This document shows, piece by piece, positions 1 to 9,152 of a stretch of 20,745 nucleotides of DNA. Numbering within the stretch: the first letter of the stretch is position 1; each line of letters starts with the position of its first letter. Below the pieces are notes generated by a model. It did not search any database. It saw only the letters and a list, made by a program, of their open reading frames with translations, and was not told the origin of the DNA. The DNA is from Polysphondylium violaceum (lineage: Eukaryota; Evosea; Eumycetozoa; Dictyosteliales; Dictyosteliaceae), in the NCBI GenBank assembly GCA_000277445.1, contig AJWJ01000432.1, positions 1 through 20,745 on the forward strand, written 5' to 3'. A program made the translations under genes and the position numbers.

Positions 1-276
1 AAGGAGACACTTTCAAAAAATCAGTGTTTTTCATAAAAAAAAAAATTATTGGGCACCCTTTTATTGGGCAAACAAAACAAAACCTTTAATGTTGACATCG
101 ACAAAAATCAACAGAGATACTCCACAAAGATTAATAGAGATAAAATGAAACACTCTAAACAAGATTTACTCTTGTCAAACAAATAAAAATCAATAAAACC
201 TTTTTTTTTTTAAGATCATAATAAAATAATAGAGATTTTTTATTACTTATTATTAGTTTGCAAAATATTAAATGAT
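1..276. other. AT-rich 3' flank of the alpha-tubulin gene
   Basis: No gene is visible. The stretch lies directly downstream of the tubulin stop codon and should hold its 3' UTR and polyadenylation region. The 10-mer TTATTGGGCA occurs twice (46-55 and 61-70). The rest is A/T-rich with poly-A and poly-T runs. Confidence 0.6.
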
Positions 277-1656
277 TTAATATTCAGCTTCTTCAGGTTC
301 TTCTTCATCAGTGGCAACAGATTGGTAATCTTTTTCCAAAGCTAATAAATCTTCACGAGCTTCAGCAAATTCACCTTCTTCCATACCTTCACCAACATAC
401 CAATGGACGAAAGCTCTCTTGAGGAACATTAAATCAAACTTGTGATTAATTCTAGAGAATACTTGACCAATGGCAGTGGTATTGGACAACATACAAACAG
501 ATTTTTCAACACGTGATAAATCACCACCTGGAACGACGGTTGGTGGGTTAGAGTTGATACCACATTTGAAACCGGTTGGGGACCAATCGACAAAGACGAC
601 AGATTTGGATTTTTCGGTTCTGATGTGAGAGACGGCTTTTTGGGCTTCCTTTGGAACAATGTTACCACGGTACATTAAACAACAAGCCATGTATTTACCA
701 AGGACTGGGTCGCATTTGGCCATAATGTTGTTTTCAGAGAAAACAGAGTTGGTGATGGCGTCGACAGAGATGGTTTCGTGTTCGGCTTTTTCTTTGGAGA
801 TGACTGGGGCATAAGAGCAGAGAACAAAGTGGAGACGTGGGAAAGGAACCAAATTGGTTTGAATATCGTTGATATCCAAATTGAGTGGACCTGGGAAACG
901 GAGGGAACTGGTGAGAGATGAGATGACTTGAGCAACTAATCTGTTGAGATTGGTGTAGGTTGGCTTATCAATGTCGAGTGATTTTCTGCAAATGTTGTAG
1001 ATGGCTTCATTGTCCAACATGAAAGAGACATCAGTGTGTTCCAAAAGAGAGTGGGTAGAGAGAACACTGTTGTATGGCTCAACGACAGAGGTACTGACTT
1101 GTGGGGATGGGTAGACACAGAAATCGAGTTTGCTCTTTTTGCCACCATAGTCTTGGGCGAGTCTTTGGAGAAGGAGGGAACCAAAACCTGAACCTGTACC
1201 ACCACCAACACTGTGGAAGACGAGGAAACCTTGGAGACCACTACATTGATCGGCAAGCTTTCTAATCTTGTCGACGCAAATATCAATTTGTTCCTTACCA
1301 ACGGTATAATGACCACGAGCATAATTGTTGGCAGCATCTTCTTTACCAGTGATCAATTGTTCTGGATGGAAAAGACCACGATAGTCACCAGTCTTGATTT
1401 CATCAATGACAGTTGGTTCCAAATCTAAAAAGATGGCTCTTGGGACAACCTTTTTACCATTGGATGATTCATTGAAAAAGGTGTGTAAGTCTTTGCTTTC
1501 ACCACCAATGTTTAATTCAGATTGTTTTCTTTGTTCTGGAATGCTACCATCTCTACCAATACCGTGTTCCAAACAGTAAAGTTCCCAACAACTGTTACCC
1601 AATTGGACACCAGCTTGACCAATGTGGATTGAAATAATTTCTCTATTTGAAGACAT
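277..1656 (-). CDS. tubA: Alpha-tubulin (divergent)
   Basis: Alpha subunit of the tubulin heterodimer that builds microtubules; it binds GTP at the non-exchangeable site. The 459-residue single-exon frame has the tubulin signature GGGTGSG at 151-157, the N-terminal [14 protein letters not shown] block, [17 protein letters not shown] near 414-430, and an acidic tail ending in EEAEY, so the terminal Tyr needed for detyrosination cycles is present. I start at the ATG at 1656 (MSSNREI); the in-frame codon at 1668 is TTG. Compared with typical alpha-tubulins it has three extra residues before REI, an altered and slightly longer loop around the usual Lys40 position (residues 36-62), one extra Gly at 171-172, and Asp264 where Glu254 normally sits. 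Identity is secure. Dictyostelid tubulins are known to be divergent, so this may still be the main alpha-tubulin. Confidence 0.97.
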   Translation of the reverse strand: MSSNREIISIHIGQAGVQLGNSCWELYCLEHGIGRDGSIPEQRKQSELNIGGESKDLHTFFNESSNGKKVVPRAIFLDLEPTVIDEIKTGDYRGLFHPEQLITGKEDAANNYARGHYTVGKEQIDICVDKIRKLADQCSGLQGFLVFHSVGGGTGSGFGSLLLQRLAQDYGGKKSKLDFCVYPSPQVSTSVVEPYNSVLSTHSLLEHTDVSFMLDNEAIYNICRKSLDIDKPTYTNLNRLVAQVISSLTSSLRFPGPLNLDINDIQTNLVPFPRLHFVLCSYAPVISKEKAEHETISVDAITNSVFSENNIMAKCDPVLGKYMACCLMYRGNIVPKEAQKAVSHIRTEKSKSVVFVDWSPTGFKCGINSNPPTVVPGGDLSRVEKSVCMLSNTTAIGQVFSRINHKFDLMFLKRAFVHWYVGEGMEEGEFAEAREDLLALEKDYQSVATDEEEPEEAEY

Positions 1657-1997
1657 TATATTATACAATTAAAAAAATGAAAAAAAACCTTTTTAAAATA
1701 TAAATAACTAATATATAGTGTTTCTCGTAATGAAGAAAGCTCTATAGATATAATTTAACAAAAAAAAAAGGAGTGATGATGTATAAACTAATAAAAAAAA
1801 AAATTTTTAAAAACTTTTTGATGTGAAGTGTGAGGCTCGCTAAAAAAAAATTTCAAAAAAAAGAAAAGAAAAAAAAAAAAGTAAAAAAAATCAAAAGAAA
1901 AAAAAAAAGGAGGGAGATGGGTGGATGGATCCAATTAATTTTATTGTGTGTGGGAATGAGAAGATCATTTATATCTATAGAATATATTATTTATTTA
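1657..1997. promoter_or_regulatory. Alpha-tubulin upstream region
   Basis: Gap between the tubulin start and the 3' end of the next minus-strand gene. It has many A-runs (1759-1900) and a purine-rich, G-containing patch GGAGGGAGATGGGTGGATGG at 1909-1928. It must contain the tubulin promoter; I cannot assign individual elements. Confidence 0.45.
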
Positions 1998-3779
1998 TTA
2001 ATTTAAAACAAGATCGGTTTTAATACTATTATTTAAAGATTCATCATTATCATTATTATTATTATTATCATCAATTTCTTTAATTTTTGAATCATCACTA
2101 TTATTTAATTTTTGAATTAATTTTGACCAATATTGACCAACGATTTGATTGATTTTCGTTGTGAGGGTATTTAAATGACCGGTTAGAGTGTTTTTAATTT
2201 TACCTTCAACGACGTCTTTGATTGATTCAGAGAATTTTGAAATTAAATAATTGTAAAGCCACTTGACTTTACCTTCGTCAACAATGACCTCTAAATGATT
2301 GATTTTAAATGTAATGTCTGTGATTGTAATCTCTGGTGTGTTGGTCTCTGGATTGGTGTCAATGTCAAAACTAATGGAAGAGAACCCCTTCTCGACATTG
2401 GCACTGGCCACACCAGTGTCTTTCAAGTAGGGAAATCCCTCTTGTTTGTAACTCCATGCAAAGTTTTTGAGCGAGGCAGTGAAATCTGAAACTGATACAG
2501 TGATTGTATTAGTTTCGCTGAAATTGACATCGACACCTTCGGGTGGAATGCCGAGGCCTGCAAACACCAGTTTGGAAATCTCATACTTGAATCCCTTGGT
2601 CACGCCATTGACCACGGGTATCTGCACCTTGAGCAGTTGATCAGTGATAAATGGTACGATAGTGTTTTTAATCTCTTTAATAAAATCTTTGTTTTGCTTT
2701 AAAAAGTCTATCAATTGCTCTTTGGATTTGACCTCGTGAATGAATTTGTTTCCCTTTTCCAAAAACAACTTTACATCTTGTCTATTGCTGACCTCTTCAA
2801 CGATTTTGTGTGATTTGAGTGTTTCTTTGAGCTCGCCTGCTATCTTTTCGCCTCTTTCAATCAGTTGTTTAACGTCTGGTGAATCCAATGTTGCAAGGGA
2901 TCGGTTTTCATCGGCTAAAAACGATGACCACACCTTTTTGCTGTCGTCCCAGAGACTAGAGACCTCTTGATTGTTTTTCAATTGTTCAAAGATCTCCTCG
3001 CCCTCGTTGACAAGTTCTTTGATTTGTGGGTCTTTTTCTTTGAGTGATTCTACCCATTTCTTGCCTTCCTCTATACCCTTGCTAATGGTGATACGGGTGC
3101 TCTCTGCCTCTTTCAAGTCGAAAAACATCTTTTTCATCTTGTCCAAGTAGAGAGAGTTTTGTTCATTCTCTTTAAAGTCGACAAACAGTTCACTGCCTTG
3201 AACAAAGAGTGCTTCAATCTTGTTTTTGTCAAACGTTGGTGAAGAGGGGTCGTTGGTGTTGGCCTTGATACTGTCCAACAGATCCTTGCCTTGCGAGATG
3301 AGTGTTCTGACCTTTTCCTCCTTGCTAAACAAATCTATAAACTGCTTGCACTCGTTGATCAAAACTTGTGCTTCTTTGTTTTCTTTGGCGTCATTGAGAA
3401 TGGCAAGTCCCTTTTCCATCAACTCTTTTGCCTCTTGTTTCTTTAATACCGTGTCTACCAACACCTTTCCACTCTCATAGAAATCTTTACCACTCTCCAA
3501 TTCTTTAATCTCTTTTAACAATACATTTGATTGTTGAATAAGTTCTTTACCATTTTGTATCATCTCTTTGTTATCAATGGTTTTTAATAGTTCATCCTTA
3601 ATATCTGTTTCTTCTTCTTTCTCTTTATAGTTATCATACTCTACTTGTTCATCACTATCACTATCATATGATTCTTCTTCTTCTTCTTCTTCTTCGTACT
3701 CTTCCTCCTCCTCTTCTTCATACTCTTCTTCCTCTTCCATATTATCTACTAAATCTTGCTCTTTTCTATTATTTACCAT
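1998..3779 (-). CDS. Helical-repeat protein with C-terminal TULIP (BPI/LBP-like) lipid-binding domain
   Basis: Single-exon protein of 593 residues. Residues 14-60 are almost pure Glu/Asp/Tyr. Residues 60-370 form a run of amphipathic helices built on a degenerate unit of the form K-x-L-I-x-x-G-K-x-L-L, for example KELMEKG (118), RTLISQG (159), KELVNEG (254), KQLIERG (304) and KLFLEKG (337). From about 375 to 555 it resembles the N-terminal barrel of BPI/LBP proteins: a helix entering the fold, beta-rich segments around 398-500, then DEGKVKWLYNYLISKF at 501-516 and a long amphipathic helix, as in BPI. TULIP folds hold lipids in a hydrophobic groove, so lipid binding or transfer is likely. There is no signal peptide or membrane span, so it is probably cytosolic. 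The C-terminus is Asn/Asp-rich. The fold call is by eye; the biological role is unknown. Confidence 0.7.
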   Translation of the reverse strand: MVNNRKEQDLVDNMEEEEEYEEEEEEEYEEEEEEEESYDSDSDEQVEYDNYKEKEEETDIKDELLKTIDNKEMIQNGKELIQQSNVLLKEIKELESGKDFYESGKVLVDTVLKKQEAKELMEKGLAILNDAKENKEAQVLINECKQFIDLFSKEEKVRTLISQGKDLLDSIKANTNDPSSPTFDKNKIEALFVQGSELFVDFKENEQNSLYLDKMKKMFFDLKEAESTRITISKGIEEGKKWVESLKEKDPQIKELVNEGEEIFEQLKNNQEVSSLWDDSKKVWSSFLADENRSLATLDSPDVKQLIERGEKIAGELKETLKSHKIVEEVSNRQDVKLFLEKGNKFIHEVKSKEQLIDFLKQNKDFIKEIKNTIVPFITDQLLKVQIPVVNGVTKGFKYEISKLVFAGLGIPPEGVDVNFSETNTITVSVSDFTASLKNFAWSYKQEGFPYLKDTGVASANVEKGFSSISFDIDTNPETNTPEITITDITFKINHLEVIVDEGKVKWLYNYLISKFSESIKDVVEGKIKNTLTGHLNTLTTKINQIVGQYWSKLIQKLNNSDDSKIKEIDDNNNNNDNDESLNNSIKTDLVLN

Positions 3780-4071
3780 TTTGTGTTGGGTATATATGAT
3801 AGATCTGTTGTTTTTATTTAGTTTTGGAAATATGTGTATATATTTATATGGTATTGTGTAAGAATATCTGGTAGAGAAAATTAATTAATTTATCGAATCC
3901 CCCTTCCGAAAATTATATAAAATTTGTAAATTTTCAAGAAATTCATATCAAAATTTGATGAGTGAAAAAATCATATTTATAAACTCATTAATATCAGAAC
4001 AGAAGAAAAAAAAGATATCAATGTAATTATAAAAAAATAAAATATCCACCAAAAATTCAAATTTCATACAA
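3780..4071. other. Intergenic region between TULIP-gene start and tRNA-Pro
   Basis: AT-rich. It should contain the promoter of the minus-strand TULIP gene and the 5' flank of the tRNA gene. No ORF or clear motif seen. Confidence 0.5.
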
Positions 4072-4142
4072 GGGAGATTAGTTAAGTGGTATAATGCTAC
4101 CTTTGGGTGGTAGCGTCCTGAGTTCGATTCTCGGATCTCCCC
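4072..4142 (+). tRNA. trnP-UGG: tRNA-Pro (anticodon UGG)
   Basis: The 71-nt sequence folds into a full cloverleaf. Acceptor stem GGGAGAT pairs with ATCTCCC; D stem GTTA/TAAT; anticodon stem CTACC/GGTAG closes the loop TTTGGGT, giving anticodon TGG; T arm CTGAG-TTCGATT-CTCGG. The discriminator base is C, as usual for eukaryotic tRNA-Pro. CCA is not encoded and there is no intron. A T5 run at 4146-4150 serves as the Pol III terminator. The internal A and B boxes are part of the D and T arms. Confidence 0.97.
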
Positions 4143-4170
4143 ATATTTTTAATTTTAAAAAATCTTTTAT

Positions 4171-4480
4171 CGGGCTTCCAGGGCGATTTGAAAGACACAC
4201 GGTGTCGTTTCACATTTAAAGTGACATTTTGACATTTTCCAGCCCGCAAAACGATTGTGTTGAAAGGACGGAATTAGAACATGTCTAAAATTAGCCTTTC
4301 AAAAAGATATGTACCATTTCCGTGATTGATACTATAAATAGTGTACATGTGGTAACCAAAAGAATATCCTCCTTTTACATTGTCTGAACGTTTGATTTAC
4401 ATATGTGTAAATCAAAATAAGTAAATAATTGATCTCTGAGAACAGTTTCATGTTTTCCCCAAAGCTATAAAAGCTTGGGT
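4171..4480. repeat. Cluster of short hairpins downstream of tRNA-Pro
   Basis: At least four inverted repeats lie within 310 nt. (1) CGGGCT at 4171 pairs with AGCCCG at 4241-4246 and encloses two smaller hairpins: GAAAGACAC with GTGTC(g)TTTC around 4189-4211, and TCAC with GTGA near 4210-4224. (2) ACTAT-AA-ATAGT near 4330-4341. (3) A perfect 11-bp stem TTTGATTTACA/TGTAAATCAAA with a 4-nt loop at 4391-4416. (4) CCCAAAGCT/AGCTTGGG with one bulge at 4458-4479. This could be the non-coding end of the decayed retroelement that follows, a non-autonomous element, or a structured RNA. No coding frame fits. Confidence 0.45.
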
Positions 4481-4568
4481 TTTGTAAAGAATAAAAGTAC
4501 AAATTCATCGTTCAATAATATAATTTAATACATCAAATTACTCATTATAATTGTTTACTTTTTATTTC

Positions 4569-4839
4569 ACACCCTTTTACACGATTCATCATTGACAACA
4601 TCCTCACGGTCCATGAAGCAATTGAATTTGCAAAACAACAGGGATCTAATGGTCACTCTCTTCGACTTAACCAAGCTTTCGACTCGGTCTCTCATTACAC
4701 CCTGTGAAGAACCCTCAAACACCTCAGACTCCCTCCTAGACAAGGCAACTTGATATAGCCATGGCCTGACAAGGAGCTCAAATTCCCGATATATAAAGAA
4801 GACACTGGAGATTTTCCTTACCTAGGAATTGTTCATTAA
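4569..4839 (+). mobile_element. Remnant of a LINE (TRE-like non-LTR retrotransposon) reverse transcriptase
   Basis: Translation from 4569 reads FIIDNILTVHEAIEFAKQQG, the typical lead-in to non-LTR reverse transcriptase, and then reaches motif A. That motif is split between two frames: FDLTK in one and AFDSVSHYTL in the next, so there is a frameshift near 4671-4680. A stop follows at 4713-4715, then RTLKHLRLPP. About 90 nt later a different segment reads FPIYKEDTGDFPYLGIVH (ending 4839), matching the later YLGI motif, so the catalytic middle (motifs B and C) has been deleted. It is clearly dead. Dictyostelid TRE elements are LINEs that insert at set distances from tRNA genes, and the tRNA-Pro gene is 430 bp away. 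The subfamily (TRE3 or other) cannot be told. Confidence 0.72.
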
Positions 4840-5084
4840 TATGTAAGCTATTCCTGTTACCATATCGTGTAAATAAAAGGAAACATTATTTATTGTTAGT
4901 TTTTATAATACAAATATGTAACAGAATTTTGGGGACTATTAGAAGTTTACTTTTCATAATTTCGAATGTTTATGGGTGGAATCATGTTAAACTAGTTTGA
5001 TTTGATTTACAGAATATCTAAATTATTTCTATTCTTAAATACACTCATTTATCAATTGATATGGTCAATTTTAATTAAAAAGAA

Positions 5085-5175
5085 TTTGATTTATAGGAAC
5101 TTGTATTCTCATCCTCAATAGCCAAAAAGTTCAAAAAATAATTTTGACTTCTAGTAACTTGTATACTCGTCCTTA
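5085..5175. repeat. Diverged tandem duplication, 33-nt core, period 58
   Basis: Positions 5085-5117 and 5143-5175 match at 27 of 33 bases, sharing AACTTGTAT and CTC-TCCT blocks. The copies are offset by 58 bp. Origin unknown; it lies about 250 bp beyond the dead LINE fragment. Confidence 0.6.
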
Positions 5176-5849
5176 CGCAGGGAGTTTGCTAGTCTTCTCT
5201 GTATCGTTTCCAATTTAAATGGTGGGTTTCCCCAATTAAAACTTTGTTTAATAAACTATTTAAATGAATGTATTTTGGATTAAATTTGAGATTATGGTTA
5301 AGCAATTATTTTTATTATTAATTTATTTTATTATTCTAGAAAATTCAACAAATAAATATTAGTTTTTTTTTTTTGAATTTAAAAAATTCACGGAAAATTT
5401 TAGGAATTTAAAAAGGAGTAACTTTAAAGTTTTTAAAAAGTAATCTGCTTACATGTACGAGTTTGAATAAATCAAACATTTTTCAAATAGTGAACTATTA
5501 GGTACACTATCAAGAAAGAAATTAAAGAGTAAAAAGTAACCTTAAATGGTAAAGTTCACATGCGTTAATATTCAAATGGACGCCACTACTATTTTTTTTG
5601 CCAAAATTAAAAATTTTTCAAAAAGGTTTATAACCCTCTTTTCACTCTTTTATCTTTTAGTCGTCATCAAATTGTGTGTTTTTGAAAAAAAAAAATAAAA
5701 AAAAAAATAAAAGAGAAATCATAGAAGTTTAAAATTAAACACACTCACACTCTATTGATTATTTTAATATACATTTTTATACTATGATAGTAATCATTTA
5801 TCATCAATGAATCTATAAATTACCATCTATGGTGATCATCTTAACTCAT

Positions 5850-6362
5850 AAGGAAAAAGGGTGGGTTGTATAAACAATTAAAAAAGGGTGGTTACCATAT
5901 ATTGTTATTCATCAATATTCATTGGCAAAATATAACTGATATATACCACCACTCTTGCTTTGATTAATGGAGGGGTGAAAATATAAATTAATTAAAATAG
6001 AATTCAAGTGATGTATACATCACCAACAGCACTACTTTTTAATTTCACACATGTCACTTTTCATCAACTACCTTTCCCTTACACATATACTTTTAATAAT
6101 AATCACCACCACCACCACCACCATTCACACCTATCTAATCATACGCTCTATCCATATAACAGTTTAACAACTCTCTATATTTTAATACACAAATTCATAT
6201 TTAATTTCCCACTCACCACACACAGTTGCATTGAAATAGAGATAGATTAATCTTGTTGGTAAAAAGAATGAACAAAAAACCCATCAAATTTTAATTATTG
6301 GTGGTATGGTGTATAAGTGAGTGAGTGTGGGGATGTGATCAGGTGTGTGAGTGTGTGCTAAG
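5850..6362. promoter_or_regulatory. G/T-rich and C/A-rich tracts, possible G-box region
   Basis: On the plus strand 6300-6360 is strongly G/T-rich (GTGAGTGAGTGTGGGGATG and GTGTGTGAGTGTGTG), while 6100-6226 is C/A-rich (CACTCACCACACACAG), so the G/T motif appears on the other strand. AAGGGTGG occurs twice near 5860-5890. In Dictyostelium, G-box binding factor recognises such G/T-rich sites upstream of cAMP-induced genes. The match is compositional only. The two tracts could also pair imperfectly with each other. Confidence 0.35.
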
Positions 6363-7030
6363 TAACACCCTCTTATCACATTAATGATTTAAAGTTTTCC
6401 ACTTTTAAAAAGCAATATTGAAATCAATTTTATTCCTTTTTTCATAATTCTTTTTCTTTTTTTTTTTTTTTTTTTTGTTTCATTTTTATCATCGTCATCA
6501 TCAAAATTTTATTAATAATCAATTTAATAGTAATAATAAAAATAATAATTGCAATATCACCCAATTAACCCAGTTTTATTCAAATTATTTTAATTTTGTT
6601 TAATTTGTCTTTTTACCAAGAACACTAAACTCTAATATTAGTAAATTTAATTTTGGTTTTAGACAATTCAAATATTCTATTTATTATTTTTTTTTGAATA
6701 GAAAATTAATTTATTTATAGATAGATATTGTATCAATACAATTTACTGCTACCAAAAAAGTAGTTTATTAACAATTAGTTGTTGTATCAAACATTCATCC
6801 AGTATCTCCATATTATTACAATTCATTTTGCTTTTTTTTCTATACATTTTTTTAAATTTTTGGTTGTCATTTAAATAATAATTTTTAGATTAAATAGTTT
6901 TTGAACCAACACCACATATGTTTATTTATCATATATAAATAATACAAATGACATTATTAAGTATGTATATATGTATCTATCTGTTTTGATGGTTTAGTAT
7001 ATTAATGTATTTAAATAATTAATAGAATCA

Positions 7031-7225
7031 ATGACAAGTTTATTTAATCAATTTTCATCATCCAATGAAACATCAATATCATTATCAGGGTCTTCTTTAA
7101 CAATACAATCAAATATATATTCGACAATCGACAATGGACTCAACCAAATAAGTGCAAAATTACCAGGCAATAATGATCCTGTTTCCAGAAAGTTGGGGCC
7201 AAGTTTTAAACAGTTTTTTAATTAA
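7031..7225 (+). CDS. Hypothetical small protein (64 residues)
   Basis: An ATG-started frame, MTSLFNQFSSSNETSISLSG onward, ending in FKQFFN. It is Ser/Asn/Thr-rich with no signal peptide, membrane span or known motif. GC rises within the frame compared with its flanks, and codon choice looks natural for this genome. It is the only plausible product at the end of the 2.2 kb G/T-rich upstream region. Against it: short length and no recognised family, and the base at -3 is T rather than the A favoured in dictyostelids. It could also be one exon of a longer gene. Confidence 0.4.
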   Translation: MTSLFNQFSSSNETSISLSGSSLTIQSNIYSTIDNGLNQISAKLPGNNDPVSRKLGPSFKQFFN

Positions 7226-7806
7226 TAATAATAATAATTAACAAAAAAAAAATCTAAAAAAAAGTTTTATATTTCTTTGAAATATAAATATTTAGAATTT
7301 TATAGCTACACTATGCCTATAAAATGAAAAATGAACTCTTTGTAAATAGTCAATTACCTAATTTAACTTACCCCTTTTTAAAAAAATAGAAATATTTGTC
7401 GACCTTTCCCCCTCCACCTCCCAAATCTCTCTTTTGTCCATCATCAACATCAAAACACATCAACAAATTTTATATTTTCTTATAAAAATTTTATGGACGG
7501 AGAGATATATATATATATATATTTAACACTACTTTACACACAAACAACATAAACTAAAAAACTAAAATCTATAAAAATAATATTAAATTATACATAGATA
7601 TCTAAAGTTCTTTACCAATATGATCAAAATAATATAATAATTATTTTTTATCATACCACCATCTATAAATATACCAATAAATAAACAAAAAAAAAAAAAT
7701 AATAACCAAAATCAACCAAATATATCCACATATATTCTTTTTGTGGGTGATGTTTCCTTTTATACTATATAAAAAATAATAACTACTATTATTATTGGGC
7801 TTGAGT
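7226..7806. other. Intergenic region between convergent gene ends
   Basis: 3' flank of the small plus-strand ORF and of prefoldin 3. It has a pyrimidine-rich patch at about 7404-7440, a (TA)n run at 7506-7522 and many A/T homopolymers. A minus-strand frame through 7641-7800 encodes a hydrophobic Ile/Tyr-rich stretch but lies beyond the prefoldin stop and is judged non-coding. Confidence 0.5.
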
Positions 7807-8762
7807 TTATTTATCTTCTTCTTCTTGACCAACTTTTTGTTTACGCTTTTGGAGAATATCATAGTTATAAACACGTGACACATCTGTAATAGGGGAAAAG
7901 AGAAAAAGGAAAGTAAAGTTAAGGAATTTTATATTGAAAAAATAATGACAGACGACAACAATGAATCATATTTCTCTTTTTGGTTTCATAAAAGGATATA
8001 CATAAAGATCTTTACTCTTTCAAGAGGGTAAAAGGAATATATGTGATCTTTTTTGTTTTTTTACGAAATAGGATCAAAAGAGAGATATGAGAGGATCATT
8101 GTAGTCATTATTTTGTAGGAGGTGAATGATATAATAATAATAACAATGATTTCGATACTCACATCAGTAGTTGTAATTTGATCTTTAACATAACCTAAAT
8201 CTTGAATGGTTTCTTTTAATTGTTTATCAACAGATTGCTTATTCTTTTTTAAAACTTCTTTGGCTTCTTCAAAGCTATATTCCAACATAACATTTGCACC
8301 TAACCATAAATAAATTGATTTTGGTTCATTGACAGTTGCTGATGAATAAACACCTTCACTTAATTCATATTGTACTGCAAATGAATCTTGCTAAAGATAT
8401 GAATAGAGAGTAGTAATCATTAGTATCTTTGACTATTGATTATTACTATTGTTATTAATTACTTTTTTATTTGAAACATGTTCAACAATATCTAATGATT
8501 CTTGAAGTTGCTTTGATCTAGAGGTGAGAATAGTGATATTGTTTGAAAGCTTTGATTCAAAGTATTTGTATTTACTGTAGGCATCTTGTAATTGTTTAAA
8601 AACAGATTCTATCTCTTTATCTTTTAAAAAATCTTCAACATTTGAAATAAATGGTACCATAGGAATATTTGAAGCACTCTTTAAATTGGTTTCAAATAAA
8701 ATATCATATGGATTTGAATTATCGATCACTGTAGCACCTGTTGAAGTTGTAGTTGTTGACAT
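7807..8762 (-). CDS. pfdn3: Prefoldin subunit 3 (VBP1-like), three exons
   Basis: Alpha-class subunit of the hexameric prefoldin co-chaperone, which hands unfolded tubulin and actin to the CCT chaperonin in the cytosol. Exons on the minus strand are 8762-8463, 8390-8159 and 7883-7807, giving 202 residues (human VBP1 is close to 200). The first coiled coil covers about 45-98, with DAYSKYKYFE matching the family's QYQKYKFME. The beta-hairpin region contains LWLGANVMLEY (128-138), essentially invariant in VBP1. The second coiled coil is 139-172, with KDQITTTD continuing across the splice as VNVSRVYNYD. Intron 1 (72 nt) is in phase 0. Intron 2 (275 nt) uses donor GTATCG; the stronger-looking GTGAGT 5 nt upstream would break the conserved VNxxRVYN motif. 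I start at the ATG at 8762 because the upstream frame is low-complexity Phe and does not belong. Confidence 0.93.
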
Positions 8763-9152
8763 CTCTTTTTGTATATATTTATATCTTTGATTTGCAACAC
8801 AATGAAAAAAAGATATGAAAAAAAAACTAAAAAAAAAAAAAAAAATCATTTCATAATATGCATTTTTCACAAACACTAAAGAAGATCTGAACGAGCGCCT
8901 TCTTTTCTCCTTAATCAGTTTGATTTCCGGTCCAGTATCCATTATTCCACCGTTTATTTACTAATAGAACTGGAGAAGACGAATGGATAGTGGATTTCAA
9001 TCAATCTGGTAAAAGATAAAAAGAGAACACGTATTGAGTTCATATGACATTTAATAAATAGTTTATTTACAATTAATTTACAGTATTATATTATATATGT
9101 GTTTGATATATACATGGTGTCTGGTGTTAAATATATATATCTATGAGCCGAT
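8763..9152. promoter_or_regulatory. Intergenic region upstream of prefoldin 3
   Basis: Holds the prefoldin 3 promoter and the 3' flank of the CCDC28-like gene, both on the minus strand. A poly-A run lies at 8818-8845 and a somewhat GC-richer patch at 8880-8960. An open frame extends upstream of the prefoldin ATG, but its content (poly-Phe) argues against coding. Confidence 0.4.

Larger units (their letters stand above)
4840..7030. other. Long intergenic region
   Basis: About 2.2 kb without a convincing gene. It contains a diverged tandem duplication (5085-5175) and pieces of higher GC around 5171-5225 that may be further retroelement debris. G-rich patches occur at 5853-5895 (AAGGGTGGGTTG and AAGGGTGG), a C/A-rich tract with (CAC)n at about 6100-6230, a G/T-rich tract at about 6300-6360, and T-runs near 6450-6475. 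A histidine-coding frame through the CAC repeat is not believed. The second half may be the promoter of the small ORF at 7031. Confidence 0.5.

Noticed and set aside
675-1337. Other-frame open stretches inside the alpha-tubulin gene
   Set aside because: They are shadows of the tubulin codons with Ser/Pro/Val-rich nonsense composition.
4181-4193. Possible external B box downstream of tRNA-Pro (CTTTCAAATCG on the minus strand)
   Set aside because: Three mismatches to the B-box consensus at its ends and opposite orientation; not enough to call.
4171-4246. 76-nt unit considered as a second tRNA
   Set aside because: It has a closing stem and inner hairpins, but no TTCRANN T loop, no proper D arm and no credible anticodon loop.
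5171-5225. GC-richer patch considered as another RT motif of the LINE
   Set aside because: Translations give only a vague resemblance to the RGVRQG region; could be chance.
6008-6250. Open plus-strand frame with a run of seven His
   Set aside because: It is produced by the (CAC)n repeat in C/A-rich intergenic DNA; the rest is low-complexity and resembles no protein.
7641-7806. Hydrophobic minus-strand extension in an alternative frame of prefoldin exon 3
   Set aside because: The conserved VSRVYNYD frame ends at the TAA at 7807; the hydrophobic stretch lies in the wrong frame and beyond the stop.
8158-8163. AT-AG or other non-canonical intron in prefoldin 3
   Set aside because: A normal GT-AG intron using GTATCG restores the conserved protein, so no exotic splice is needed.
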